Assembly (NCBI GenBank): GCA_949987565.1
Contig: OX465107.1
Coordinates: 18,697,607-18,761,606, forward strand
Length of the DNA: 64,000 bases
Direction of reading: 5' to 3'
Source: Luidia sarsii
Lineage: Eukaryota > Echinodermata > Asteroidea > Paxillosida > Luidiidae
The position numbers were made by a program, and so were the translations under genes. The stretch's first letter is position 1. Each line of letters opens with the position of its first letter. The notes under the pieces were generated by a model. It saw only the letters and a program-made list of their open reading frames with translations. It was not told the origin of the DNA and searched no databases. Positions 44,930 through 56,427 of this stretch are shown piece by piece.

Positions 44930-45290
44930 TTTTTTTCAATTTAATTATAAAAATAACGAGCCGGTATCCGCCTCGAGAGACACTTGTAGCGCAGTACAAG
45001 AAAAATGAAAATGAAAGTAACGAAGAACAATTATAACTCTTAACAAAGAAGTGGGATTTCATCAGGGCAACTTTGAACTCAGATTGAATGGATATAAGGA
45101 ATATTGAGCGGTAGTGCATTCCAGAGACGGGGACTGGCATTAGATAAAAGATCGAGAACCCCAGCATGAATTGTGAGCATGAGAGACAGGAAGCCATAAA
45201 AAAAAGGAATCCGAAGGTCTGCGGTGTATACATGGTTACCAACAGTGGATGTAGCGTCTCCGCACTGTCCAACTTCATGGCCTCAACATC
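44930..45290 (-). mobile_element. LINE 3' fragment with reverse-transcriptase C-terminus (family B)
   Basis: On the minus strand one frame reads LLSNASPRLWNALPLNI and an adjacent frame continues SEFKVALMKSHFFVKSYN. This is the classic end of CR1/L2-type polymerases (SPRLWNSLP, then EFKxxLKTHLF), broken by a frameshift. A SINE leader fragment precedes it at 44850-44900. Confidence 0.75.
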
Positions 45291-45439
45291 CAGGAAGGGA
45301 ATGACTAATCCTCACTTCATTAATCCCTGTTTTCTTTCATCTTCCCCGTCCCTTTCCCATTTGATCTCCCACGACCCTGCTCCTGTCCCTTTGATCCTCC
45401 CCACTCTTTTGGGTTTTTTTCCCTTCGATCTCCCATCCC

Positions 45440-46250
45440 TTTGCTGGGATCGAAACGTCAGGCCCTCTAACACTTAAGATACAAACAAATAAAGTAAAAA
45501 ACGACTTTTAGAACTTTTGAACAAAAATATGGTAATGGCGGTGGTACGCAACACCAGAGGTCTGGGTTCAAATCCCGGTCCAGTCATTTTTTTTTTAATT
45601 GTACCTAGGCATATTGTGTATTATAATTATCATATAGCTGCCAAGGCAGCTCACTTGACTGTCAATCTCATTTCTCTAAGATTTGTGTGTCTCGTACAGC
45701 ACTTTGTCCGTCGACTTGGAAGTTGCAAAACGTGCTGAAAATGAGGTCACGATCTCGAGGAAATTCGACCAATGGATATGCAGTGTACGTGGTTAATGGA
45801 CACATCGGGGTGATTACGCGCCCAATGTTGTACGCGGGTTGGCCTTGCGGGGCCATCAGCGGGAATCGGGCAAGCTCGTGCCGGTCTTAGTTTTACTTTT
45901 AGGCCTACGGGTTTATTGGTTTAATACTGCATGTATACCATGGATACCATATCTGTCCATGGCCTAGTTGTTCCTAAATCTCGCATGTAGACTTGCTCTC
46001 GACTGACATTCGACAAGATGGCTCCATAGCAAAATGTATAGCTGTTCAGAGTGAGTTCGAGTACATGCATGGTCAATCAATGAGGCTTTTTGCCCATACA
46101 CGACGCATGGTCAGCACTATAGACCTCAGTGCTTTGTCCGGTTGCCTGCTGGGGGGGAACAACTAAAGGTAACTCGGGCGGGATTCGAACCTGCGACACC
46201 TGCTTCTCTATTTCATTCTTAATCACTTGACCACCAGCGGTTGAGTGACC
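45440..46250. other. Repeat fragments: family 1 arm and two tRNA-like cores
   Basis: GGGATCGAAACGTCAGGCCC at about 45447 is a lone family 1 end. GGTCTGGGTTCAAATCCCGG at about 45559 (plus) carries a strong B box followed by poly-T. On the minus strand at 46165-46245, GGTTCGAATCCCGCC with an upstream GCTGGTGGTCAAGTGATTAA resembles the 9-kb tRNA-like core. None folds convincingly into a functional tRNA by eye. The rest is unique sequence. Confidence 0.5.
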
Positions 46251-46340
46251 AATGCATAGGCCCAGTAGCATACACACTAGAACCGTTTGAAGACTGTCGG
46301 CACAAGGGAGAGAGAAAGGGAGTTAGAAATCAAGGTCGTA

Positions 46341-47035
46341 TGTCGACCAGGGAGAGTGGTCAACCAATGGTGGACCAGAGTAGTCAACCAATGGCTGACC
46401 AGAGTAGTCAACTAATGGCGCACCAGAGTAGTCAACCAATGGTGGACCAGAGTAGTCAACCAATGGCCGTCCAGTGTAGTCAACCAATGGTGGACCAGAG
46501 TAGTCAACCAAGGGTGGACCAGTGTAGTCAACCAATGGTGGACCAGTGTAGTCAACCAATGGTGGACCAGAGTAGTCAACCAATGGTGGACCAGAGTAGT
46601 CAACCAATGGTCGACCAGAGTAGTCAATCAGCAATGGTCGACCAGAGTAGTCAACCAATGGTCGACCAGAGTAGTCAACCAGCAATGGTCGACCAGAGTA
46701 GTCAACCAATGGTGGACCAGAGTAGTCAACCAGCAATGGTGGACCAGAGTAGTCAACCAATGGTGGACCAGAGTAGTCAACCAATGGTGGACCAGAGTAG
46801 TCAAGCGATGGTGGACCAGAGTAGTCAACCAGCAATGGTCGACCAGAGTAGTCAACCAAAGGTCAACCAGTCGAGAGTAGTAGTCAACCATTGGTCAACC
46901 AAAGTAGTCAGCAAATGGTCAATCTGAGTGGTCAACCAATGGTCAACCAGAGTGGTAAACCAATGATCAACCAGAATGGTAAACCAATGGTCAACCAGTC
47001 GAGAGTAGTAGTCAACCAATGGTCAGCTAAAGTAT
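46341..47035. repeat. 24-bp minisatellite
   Basis: About 22 regular copies of GTCAACCAATGGTGGACCAG plus AGTA are interspersed with 27-bp variants (extra GCA); irregular versions follow to about 47035. Since 24 and 27 are multiples of three, frames on both strands stay open and code SSQPMVDQ-type repeats. Confidence 0.95.
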
Positions 47036-48767
47036 ATGAAATTTAATAGGCAATGGTCAACCAGTGGAGTAAACCACATGTCAGCCAACCTTACTTCGGG
47101 TATAGATAGTGTAGTGGAGACCAACCCGCATGCACTCGAATTGGCCCCCAAAACTGGTGTCGACGGTTTGTAATTAAAGTACCCACCGTCAGTCACTTCA
47201 AAACTCCCACTAAACGCCATTGTTCCCCCGGGTCAAGGGTCCTCTCGATCCAATCGATGTTGTAAGTGGCGAAGCGGCAAAAATGCGAGCAAAACCATGG
47301 CGGCCACCAGCGTCAGTTGGTTGTGCACTGCTCGTTGGACACACACCAGGATGCCCAGTTACTGATGGAGACCAGCGAATCCGAACCACGACCTCCGGTT
47401 TCTGGAGCACATTTCCCGACGGGAGCTGCTTCGCCGAACGGGTCGAGGTCGTTCGTGTTTGTATTAGGAGCGGATACCGCGGTGTCTATTATACAGGAGC
47501 CCTCGACCAGGGTACAATACAATCAAAGTGCCGTGAATTCTGCTGCCTATATCCATATAAAACGCCATTCGCGTACATCCTTATAGGCCTATAGATTAAT
47601 CGAAATTACTTTTTACTATGAACTTACGCGCTAGTAAATGTGTATTTCAAGGTTTTCTCGGAGTAAAATCTTTGCTGAAATAGCTGTTCAAGATGATAGC
47701 CGTCAATTGATAATACTAACGTCTGATGTGTGGGTAATTGGGTCGTATATGTATGCAAACTAGCATTTACTTTATACTACAATTTTAGTAGCATTTACTC
47801 GTGTTTGTATGAAGAAAAAAAAGTTTATGCTTTTACTGGAAAGTAATTGGTAAATCCTGAAAGTATTTACTTTAAGTTTTGTAGCATTTGCTAGACCATG
47901 AACATTTCGCATCTTTTTGTATGAATAAAAAGAAGTAAGTGCTTCAGATGTCGAGTATTTACTGGTCGTTTTCTAAGACTGGGTCAGGGCAACCTTGAAA
48001 AGGAGTAGCAAATACTAGTGCACAAAATGGCAGCGTTCTTCATCAGCCATGTTTTCTGTATCGGAATCACTGCTGTACATATCCGCCATGTTGAAATTTG
48101 GTGTAACCACGTACATCACATCAGCACCTGCGTAGACACACTGCATGCATCCACTAGTCCTCGAGTATGGGCCTCTTGTGCGAGACCTATACATGTCATG
48201 TACATGTATACCTCTTTGATGGATGAGCTGGCGTAATTAAACTTTCTGTTTGCCTGACCCTATACACGATGAACACACGATATTTGCAGTGCGGTTGTGC
48301 ATCGTCTTACTTGTAGCTAGCTTTTGGATGGCTTCGAACGGCGTACACGTAACTTGACCAATACACGTCCAAGTAATTAATTCCTCCAAAAAGGATAAAC
48401 AGAGTAGCAGTTTACCATGAAATATTTTTGAACCTTTTGTTTTCTATCTACAGTTATACACGTTTGACGTTGGCGTAATTAGAACGATTTCTTCTATCGA
48501 GAAATTTATTTTCAGTCAATATCATAAAGACATGAAGTAAATGTTGCAAACTACAAGACATGTTATCACATATAGGAATACATAATTATATACTGTACAT
48601 GCTCAAGCCAAACAATGACAAGCCCTACCACGTGAAGTATACATGCGTTACATGCTTCAGATGTGACGTCACATTTGAAGAGCATCAATTAGCTGTCAAT
48701 TAGAATAACCTTTGGTAGTGGTGTATAGTTTGGGGAGATAATAGTCCATTCGATGGATGACATTGTC
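47036..48767. other. Intergenic region, partly GC-rich, no recognised gene
   Basis: The stretch 47215-47520 is GC- and CpG-richer than its surroundings and open on both strands for about 100 codons, but no domain was recognised. The rest is AT-rich unique sequence that includes the presumed GPCR5 3' UTR. Confidence 0.4.
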
Positions 48768-50003
48768 TCACAATGTGAAGTCTCTGTTTGTGACGCCATT
48801 CTCGTGTGCGGTAGATGATGATTCGCCGGCTGTCGCGAGATGCATGCTGGCGTTCCGTGGCGCGTCGATCTGGGCCGCGTTGGCCGGTGGGTCGGCCTCG
48901 CTGCCGGCGGACGACACCGCGTAGGACGCAGCCCGTCCCGGTCCCGGGCTCGCCGAGCGACGGCCGCAGACGGCCCTGTCCAGCGCCTCGCCGAGCCGCT
49001 CGCAGCGGGCACCCGGGAGCCTGCCCATCAACTCGGCGACCCTGTCCCGGAAGGCGGAGTTCAAGACGAAGTAGACGACCCCGTTGACGAGGCTGTTGGC
49101 GATGAGGAGCCAGTAGGAGGCGAAGGTCACCACCTGGGGCACGTCGACGCCGAAGAAGCCCACGAGCACGGCCACCACCAGGAAGGGCAGCCAGGAGAGG
49201 TAGACGGCCACCGTCATGATCCGCACCATCTTGAAGAGCTGGATGGATCTCCGTGAGGTGCCTCGCACCGAATCCCCGCTGGCGGCGGCCGGGGGGATCT
49301 GGGCCGTCATGGCGGCTCGCCGACGGGCATGAGCCTCCAGCTTCTTCTTGACGCGCAGGGAGGTGGCCGAGATGAAGATCAGATTGGGCAGGGCCAGGGC
49401 GAAGAGACCGATCAGGGTGTAGGCCGAGCCCTCCGTCATTATGCCCGGCATGCAGGCGTATATATCCTCGATGTACCGGTGACCGGGGTAGCCCGCGAAG
49501 GTAGGCGCCAGCACGGCGGCGGCCAACACCCAGCCCGCCCCCGCGGCCAGCGCGGCGCGTCTCCGCGTCACCAGCCGGGCGTACCTCAGCGGGTGCACCA
49601 CGGCCGCGTACCGCTCAAAGCCCAGCAGCGTCAGGGCGAAGCCGGAGTTGGCCAGGAAGACCAGGTTGGCGTAGGTGGCCAGCTGGCAGACGACGTCGCC
49701 GTACGGCCAGCGTGCACCCGCCGCCGCCGCCGCCGCCGACGGGCCCCGCGGCCCGGCCGACGGGTACACCGAGAGCGCGGCCACGGCGCCCACCCCGAGG
49801 TCGGCGAAGCTCAGCGAGATCAGCAGCACGCCGTGGCTGTTGCGGAAGGACGGCGTCAAAAACAGGACGCCAAGATGAGAGGCGCTGAATAGCAATATGA
49901 GCGCAGTCACTGTGATGATGAAGATCACCTCTAGCAGGCACACGACGTCGTTGGGACACGGGACCCCCGTCGGGGACTCCGACGCCACGGTGAATCCAAC
50001 CAT
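48768..50003 (-). CDS. GPCR5: class A orphan receptor, single exon, very GC-rich
   Basis: 411 residues from the ATG at 50003; the longer frame begins with GTG at 50021. Visible: CPNDVVC, FRNSHGVLL in loop 1, Asp2.50 in SFADL, Cys3.25, ERYAAVVHPLRY, SWLPF in TM6 and NGVVY in TM7 in place of NPxxY. Position 3.32 is Asn and 1.50 is His, a rare loss of the most conserved TM1 residue. Extracellular loop 1 is expanded by a run of six Ala (SAAAAAAGA), encoded by a GCC/CCG triplet repeat at about 49718-49738. Loop 3 is long and the Ser/Arg/Ala-rich tail is about 95 residues. It is divergent from GPCR2-4 but shares the family signature. Ligand unknown. Confidence 0.88.
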   Translation of the reverse strand: MVGFTVASESPTGVPCPNDVVCLLEVIFIITVTALILLFSASHLGVLFLTPSFRNSHGVLLISLSFADLGVGAVAALSVYPSAGPRGPSAAAAAAGARWPYGDVVCQLATYANLVFLANSGFALTLLGFERYAAVVHPLRYARLVTRRRAALAAGAGWVLAAAVLAPTFAGYPGHRYIEDIYACMPGIMTEGSAYTLIGLFALALPNLIFISATSLRVKKKLEAHARRRAAMTAQIPPAAASGDSVRGTSRRSIQLFKMVRIMTVAVYLSWLPFLVVAVLVGFFGVDVPQVVTFASYWLLIANSLVNGVVYFVLNSAFRDRVAELMGRLPGARCERLGEALDRAVCGRRSASPGPGRAASYAVSSAGSEADPPANAAQIDAPRNASMHLATAGESSSTAHENGVTNRDFTL

Positions 50004-50434
50004 TTTGTTCACAGAGTTCACAGTAAGAGATTCTGCCTTAGTACCCTCGTTTCACTCCACACGAAGCGATGCTTTGGGAAAGTAACAATCCCCGTAGGCT
50101 ATACATGCGGGCCGGGCCTATAGAACAAGCGTTCGACCTTCGCTATGATAATGATTACGCACGGCGTGGAAACTTTCCATAATAGATTGCAGGAAACTTA
50201 CTACCTTTCATTCAACTTCCGACGCTCCACTGTTCGCTGCTGACGTCCCCGCTTGCACTCAACCGGGGGACAACAAAACTGATTGCAGGACACACACTTG
50301 TTGTGCGCCCCAAGACGTCATTTCCCATTGCCTGGTGAGTTCTATGACCAAAATCGAGCTAATTTGACTGAAACAAGTTAGTGGCAAGAGGGCGCCCTTC
50401 ACAAAAAAAACGTCCTGTTAATCCGTGTGCTTTT
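50004..50434. other. GPCR5 upstream region
   Basis: Unique sequence with no obvious TATA box near the ATG; it runs into the 15-bp satellite array. Confidence 0.4.
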
Positions 50435-53174
50435 TGATCCGTCTACCTTTTGATCCGTCTACCTTTTGATCCGTCTACCTTTTGATCTGTCTACCTTTTG
50501 ATCCGTCTACCTTTTGATCTTTCTACCTTTTGATCCGTCTACCTTTTGATCCGTGTACCTTTTGATCCGTCTACCTTTTGATCTGTCTACCTTTTCATCA
50601 GGTTACCTTTAATTCAATTTACCTTTTCATCCGTCTACCTTTAGCTCAGTCTAGGCCTACCTTTCATCCGTCTACCCTTGGCCTTTGATCCGTCTACTTT
50701 TTCATCCGTCTACCTTTTCATCAGTCTATCTTTAGATCCATCTACCTTTCATCAGTCCACCTTTCATCCGTCTACCTTTCCATCCGTCTATCCTTTGATC
50801 CGTCTACATTTTCATCCTCTACCTTTAGATTCGTCTACCTTTCATCCGTCTACCTTTCATCCGTCTACCTTTTATCCGTCTACCTTTCATCCGTCTACCT
50901 TTCATCCGTCTACCCATTGATCCGTGTACTTTTCATCCGTCTACCTTTCATCCGTCTACCCATTGATCTGTCTACTTTTCATCCGTCTACCTTTTCATCA
51001 GTCTACCTTTAGATCCATCTACCTTTCATCAGTCCACCTTTCATCCGTCTACCTGTTCATCCGTCTACCCTTTGATCCGTCTACTTTTTCATCCGTCCAC
51101 CTTTTCATCCGTCTACCTTTCTAAGGTCTTTAGGTATGCTACCACATTCTCTTTCTTTTGTCTTATAGACAATAAGCAACATTTCCCTGTAAGAGCATCA
51201 ACACTCGTGTACCTGTGTACTCGTGTACTTTTCATCCGTCTACCTTTTCATCAGTCTACCTTTAGATCCATCTACCTTTCATCAGTCCACCTTTCATCCG
51301 TCTACATTTTCATCCTCTACCTTTAGATCCATCTACCTTTCATCAGTCCACCTTTCATCCGTCTACCTTTCCATCCTTCTATCCTTTGATCCGTCTACAT
51401 TTTCATCCTCTACCTTTAGATTCGTCTACCTTTCATCCGTCTACCTTTCATCCGTCTACCTTTCATCCGTCTACCTTTCATCCGTCTACCTTTCATCCGT
51501 CTACCTTTCATCCGTCTACCTTTCATCCGTCTACCTTTCATCCGTCTACCTTTCATCCGTCTACCTTTCATCCGTCTACCTTTCATCCGTCTACCTTTTA
51601 TCCGTCTACCTTTCATCCGTCTACCTTTCATCCGTCTACCTTTCATCCGTCTACCTTTCATCCGTCTACCTTTCATCCGTCTACCCATTGATCCGTCTAC
51701 CATTCATCCGTCTACCTTTCATCCGTCTACTTTTCATCCGTCTATATACCTTTTCATCCGTCTACCTTTGATCCGCCTACCTATTCCTCCGTCTACCTTT
51801 AGATCCGTCTACCTTTCATCCGTCTACCTTTTCATCCGTCTACCTTTCCATCCGTCTACCCTTTGATCCGTCTACATTTTCATCCGTCTACCTTTAGATT
51901 CGTCTACCTTTCATCCGTCTACTTTTCATCCGTCTATATACCTTTTCATCCGTCTACCTTTGATCCGCCTACCTTTTCCTCCGTCTACCTTTAGATCCGT
52001 CTACCTTTCATCCGTCTACCTTTAGATCCGTCTACCTTTCATCCGTCTACCTTTTCATCCGTCTACCTTTCCATCCGTCTACCCTTTGATCCGTCTACAT
52101 TTTCATCCGTCTACCTTTAGATTCGTCTACCTTTCATCCGTCTACCTTTCATCCGTCTACCTTTCATCCGTCTACCTTTCATCCGTCTACCCATTGATCG
52201 GTCTATCTTTGATCCGTCCACCTTTGATCGGTCTACCTTTGATCCGTCCACCTTTGATCCGTCTACCTTTGATCCCTCCACCTTTGATCCGTCTACCTTT
52301 TCATCCATCTACCTTTGATCCGTCCACCTTTGATCCGTCCACCTTTGATCCGTCTACCTTTTCATCCGTCTACCTTTCATCCGTCTACCTTTCATCCGTC
52401 TACCTTTCATCCGTCTACCTTTCATCCGTCTACCCATTGATCCGTCTACCATTCATCCGTCTACCTTTCATCCGTCTACTTTTCATCCGTCTATATACCT
52501 TTTCATCCGTCTACCTTTGATCCGCCTACCTTTTCCTCCGTCTACCTTTAGATCCGTCTACCTTTCATCCGTCTACCTTTTCATCCGTCTACCTTTCCAT
52601 CCGTCTACCCTTTGATCCGTCTACATTTTCATCCGTCTACCTTTAGATTCGTCTACCTTTCATCCGTCTACTTTTCATCCGTCTATATACCTTTTCATCC
52701 GTCTACCTTTGATCCGCCTACCTTTTCCTCCGTCTACCTTTAGATCCGTCTACCTTTCATCCGTCTACCTTTAGATCCGTCTACCTTTCATCCGTCTACC
52801 TTTTCATCCGTCTACCTTTCCATCCGTCTACCCTTTGATCCGTCTACATTTTCATCCGTCTACCTTTAGATTCGTCTACCTTTCATCCGTCTACCTTTCA
52901 TCCGTCTACCTTTCATCCGTCTACCTTTCATCCGTCTACCCATTGATCGGTCTATCTTTGATCCGTCCACCTTTGATCGGTCTACCTTTGATCCGTCCAC
53001 CTTTGATCCGTCTACCTTTGATCCCTCCACCTTTGATCCGTCTACCTTTTCATCCATCTACCTTTGATCCGTCCACCTTTGATCCGTCCACCTTTGATCC
53101 GTCTACCTTTTCATCCGTCTACCCTTTGATCCGTCTACTTTTTCATCCGTCCACCTTTTCATCCGTCTACCTTT
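50435..53174. repeat. 15-16 bp satellite array (CATCCGTCTACCTTT)n with higher-order structure
   Basis: Variants CATCCGTCTACCTTT, GATCCGTCTACCTTTT and GATCCGTCCACCTTT fill 2.7 kb. A roughly 749-bp block (start near 52086 against 52835) is repeated almost exactly. A 96-bp non-satellite segment beginning CTAAGGTCTTTAGGTATGCT occurs at 51121 and again at 53175, 2054 bp apart. Long frames (HPSTF or LSSVY repeats) are artefacts of the 15-bp period. Confidence 0.97.
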
Positions 53175-55299
53175 CTAAGGTCTTTAGGTATGCTACCACA
53201 TTCTCTTTCTTTTGTCTTATAGACAATAAGCAACATTTCCCTGTAAGAGCATCAACACTCGTGTACCTGAGCTGCCCGGCCTAACCAAGCGGTGGCGCCC
53301 TTTTCTATTTGGGGGGGGGAGGGACAAGCAGGCCCACGTGTGTACTCTGCCCGTCGTCAGGAGACGTGAAAATGTGTGAAAAATGTAAAGATTGTTAGGA
53401 TGGTGAGAATGATGAGGATAACTGCTATAAATATTATCATCGTGGACATTGCTACACATTACCAATGACTAAATTTTGAAATATAATTGCACAATACATG
53501 TGTCTGCTGTACAGTGTCACGGGAAAATCATGCAGCTATTGTGTCGTGCGTTGGTGTCTCATGTTTGGGGAAAAAATAGATTTGATGGTTCTTTTTTCCA
53601 CCTTGGCGTTGGTGGTATTTCAACTCGAAAGGTTTAAGGACTGAGAGCTTCTCGAAAAAAAAATGTCCAGCCCGTTTTCGGTGGCAATCACGGTAAAACG
53701 GGAACATAGAATGGTCGGGTGTGCTGGGTTTATTGAGCAATCAATTTCGGAACGGTTATGGGTCGCAAATCGCGCAGACTGTGCAAATACAGACCCCTTT
53801 TAGGTTCAGGCTTCAAGACGAAGAAGTATGAAGACGCCTCGGTGGGGGCAATTACTATAAGCTCACCAGATGCTTTACATCCCGACGGTTTGAACAGCGC
53901 CGCTGCGATTCGCAGAGTGGAAAAGGTGACCTTGTGTGCCAGGCAACCGCCTATATTATAGCCACCTCAATAAAAAAAAAAAAATACCCGGCCGCCATAG
54001 TCATTAGCGCTAATTCTCGGCTGAGAAGCACTCTCATTGTCTTTTCATTTTACCTGCCACGTGGGGGCGTCACTTTGCTTTCCGCAAACGAGCGCCGGGC
54101 AGCGATCCCCGCACGTTTCACACGAACCAGGGCGTTGGTCCCCACCCACCCACCCATCCCCAACATCAGATATCGTCGGTTTGGGGGTGGAGGGAACCAG
54201 CGGGTCGGTCAGAGGTCGGGATCCGGGTCCGATGTGGATCGGCTGGGCCGGACATCTCCGCGGTTAATTAGTACACACGTTCAAGCCGCGGGCTGAATCC
54301 TTAATATGTTTCATCTATTAAGAGCGATGGGCGTCGTTCGATTTTTTATTAGCCGTTACTAATCAGCTCGCGTGCGAGGGGTTGAGAGCAGCGGGAGGCC
54401 TAATTGGAATTTGTACCCTGCCCGACTGCCCTCGAGATGCTTAAAATATCGTGGATTAGTCGGCTCGGACGCATTCCGGAGTACGAGGCCGAGGAGAGCG
54501 TATACTTGAGCCTACCGGGTCGCCGGAGCGTCAGCCGGGGTCTCGTGGGGGCCTCACTGCCCGGTGGTGCGTCTCACTCGTCGAGACGCTGTCCGACAAC
54601 TAGGCCCACTGCCCAGGAAATAGACCGAGTACCCAACACGCAAGGGCTTGTCTCAAGGGAGGGCTGCGTCATGTATGGCTTTCAGTGGCTCGACTCCGAT
54701 GGCTCTTGGGTATGATAACGCCACATCGCCAAAGGAGCTATAGCCCGGCTTGAAGGGACTGCCGGGCTCATTGAAGCGTCGATGGTCACGCGAAGCGGAG
54801 ACGTCACGCAGAGGAAAACAGACCAACGGTTACAGACAATGCAATATCGTTCGCTGCCGACCCGAGTACGTAGGGGAAAACCGCTATCACCCAAGTCTCT
54901 CCATAGAGCGACGCGGTGCTCGAGAATCATTGGACCATGACGACGGACCGTTCCCTTATGAATGTCAATGCGTGAGGGATTGTGTAGGCCTATTATACGG
55001 TATACTGTAATTCATTTGGGTTAATAGGCTCAGGAAGCTCCAGCTAGCTTCACTTGGGCTCAGCCGTTGCCTTGCACACACCGTCAACACCACCGAAGGC
55101 TGATAATGGGTGTGCGTCTTGTGTGGATACCTCAGCGAGTCCAGACGTCTGGGTGAGTCATGGGAAGATGGTGGCTGCGGAGAGTGTGCTGAACCCCGAA
55201 TTCTGTTATACCCGTTATGTTAGCAGGGACGACGGTAAGCTCATAGCGTCAATTTGTTATCAAGATGTAAAGGGTTTCTGTCAACGTTTTTGATCAACG
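53175..55299. other. Intergenic region upstream of GPCR6
   Basis: It begins with the second copy of the 96-bp segment. TACTCTGCCCGTCGTCAGGA at about 53342 also occurs at 18876, so it is a repeat fragment. The remainder is unique and moderately GC-rich; short frames show no recognisable domain. It should contain the GPCR6 promoter. Confidence 0.45.
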
Positions 55300-56427
55300 A
55301 TGGAGATGGATGATGATAACGGGAGTTTGAAGACCCTAGGTGGGTTCGGCAATGACTCCGACGCCCACTGCACCGCTGACATCGCACTGTTCACCAGCCC
55401 CGCCAAGTCTGTGGTCATGGTGCTGTGCGCCTTCTGCATCCTCGGCGCCAACTCCCTCAACCTGGCCGTGCTCCTGACCACGCCGTCCCTGCGCAACGTC
55501 CACGGCTACCTGCTGACGGCCCTGACGGCCGGGGGCCTCGGGTTAGGCTGCCTGGCCGCGCTCCTGGTCTACCCGGTCTTCGCCGACTGCTGGCCCTACG
55601 GGGACGCCGGGTGCACCGCCACGGCCTACGCCGCCCACTCCGTGCTCACCTTCGACCAGTGCGTCATCAACCTCCTGAACACGGAGCGCTACGTTGCCAT
55701 CTCGCACCCGCTCCGCTACCGGGGCTGGGTGACCAAGAAACGGACGATGCTCGCCCTCCTGATCACCCTGCTCGTGTCCTTCACCATCTACGCCTTGCCG
55801 CTTGCCACCGGCCACATGGAGCGCGCCTTCGTCCAGGGCGGCGTGGGCTGCCTGCTGATGGTCAGAGACATACCCGGCGGTCTGCCCGTGTCCGTGGCCT
55901 TCGTCTGCGTGGTCATGGTGCCCAGCCTGCTCATCATCGCAATGACCTCCGTGGTGCTGCTCAGGAAGATCGCTCTTCGCTCCCTCCGGCTGCCCTACCT
56001 GTTCGGCTCCACCAGGCGAGAGTGCCGGTCGCCCGAGTCCCAGACGGCCGCCTCCTCGGCGACGCTGCGCCGCAACTCCCGGCTCTTCGTGGTCTCGGTC
56101 CTGCTGGTCCTCGCCTACCTCATCTGGTGGGTGCCCTTCTTCGTGGTGACGGCTCTGCACGCCGGCAGGTCGGACATCCTCAGCTCCACCTCCTGGATCG
56201 TCTCGCTGTCCATCCTGCTGGGCTTCTTCGTCAACCCCATGTTCAACACCGTCATCTACATCTTCACCATGGACGCTTTCAAGCGGCGAGTCAGGTCCCT
56301 GCTGGCCAGCGCCTGCCCTTGCGGGTCGCCGTGCGCCGACGCCAGGAGACCGCGCGGGCGCCGACAGAGCCAGCGCTCCAGCCGCAATGTATCCGAGATA
56401 CGGAGCACGGAGAGCACGCCAACATAA
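55300..56427 (+). CDS. GPCR6: divergent class A orphan receptor, single exon
   Basis: 375 residues from the ATG at 55300 (CGATGG context), the only plus-strand receptor here. Visible: Asn1.50 in LNLAVLL, LRNVHGYLL in loop 1, Cys3.25 and an ECL2 Cys (GGVGC), ERYVAISHPLRYR, WWVPF in TM6, and NPMFNTVIY in TM7, where the family NTVIY sits four residues after a separate NP. The TM2 motif reads LTAGGLG, so the near-universal Asp2.50 is Gly. Position 3.32 is Ala. The N-terminal C-x5-C of its relatives is missing (only one Cys). A basic, Ser-rich tail ends the protein. The gene is intact with strongly GC-biased third positions, so the substitution is more likely real divergence than decay. Confidence 0.87.
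   Translation: MEMDDDNGSLKTLGGFGNDSDAHCTADIALFTSPAKSVVMVLCAFCILGANSLNLAVLLTTPSLRNVHGYLLTALTAGGLGLGCLAALLVYPVFADCWPYGDAGCTATAYAAHSVLTFDQCVINLLNTERYVAISHPLRYRGWVTKKRTMLALLITLLVSFTIYALPLATGHMERAFVQGGVGCLLMVRDIPGGLPVSVAFVCVVMVPSLLIIAMTSVVLLRKIALRSLRLPYLFGSTRRECRSPESQTAASSATLRRNSRLFVVSVLLVLAYLIWWVPFFVVTALHAGRSDILSSTSWIVSLSILLGFFVNPMFNTVIYIFTMDAFKRRVRSLLASACPCGSPCADARRPRGRRQSQRSSRNVSEIRSTESTPT

Noticed and set aside
50678..53284. Serial ORFs with HPSTF or LSSVY repeats
   Set aside because: A 15-bp satellite keeps all frames open; no domain and no conserved start.
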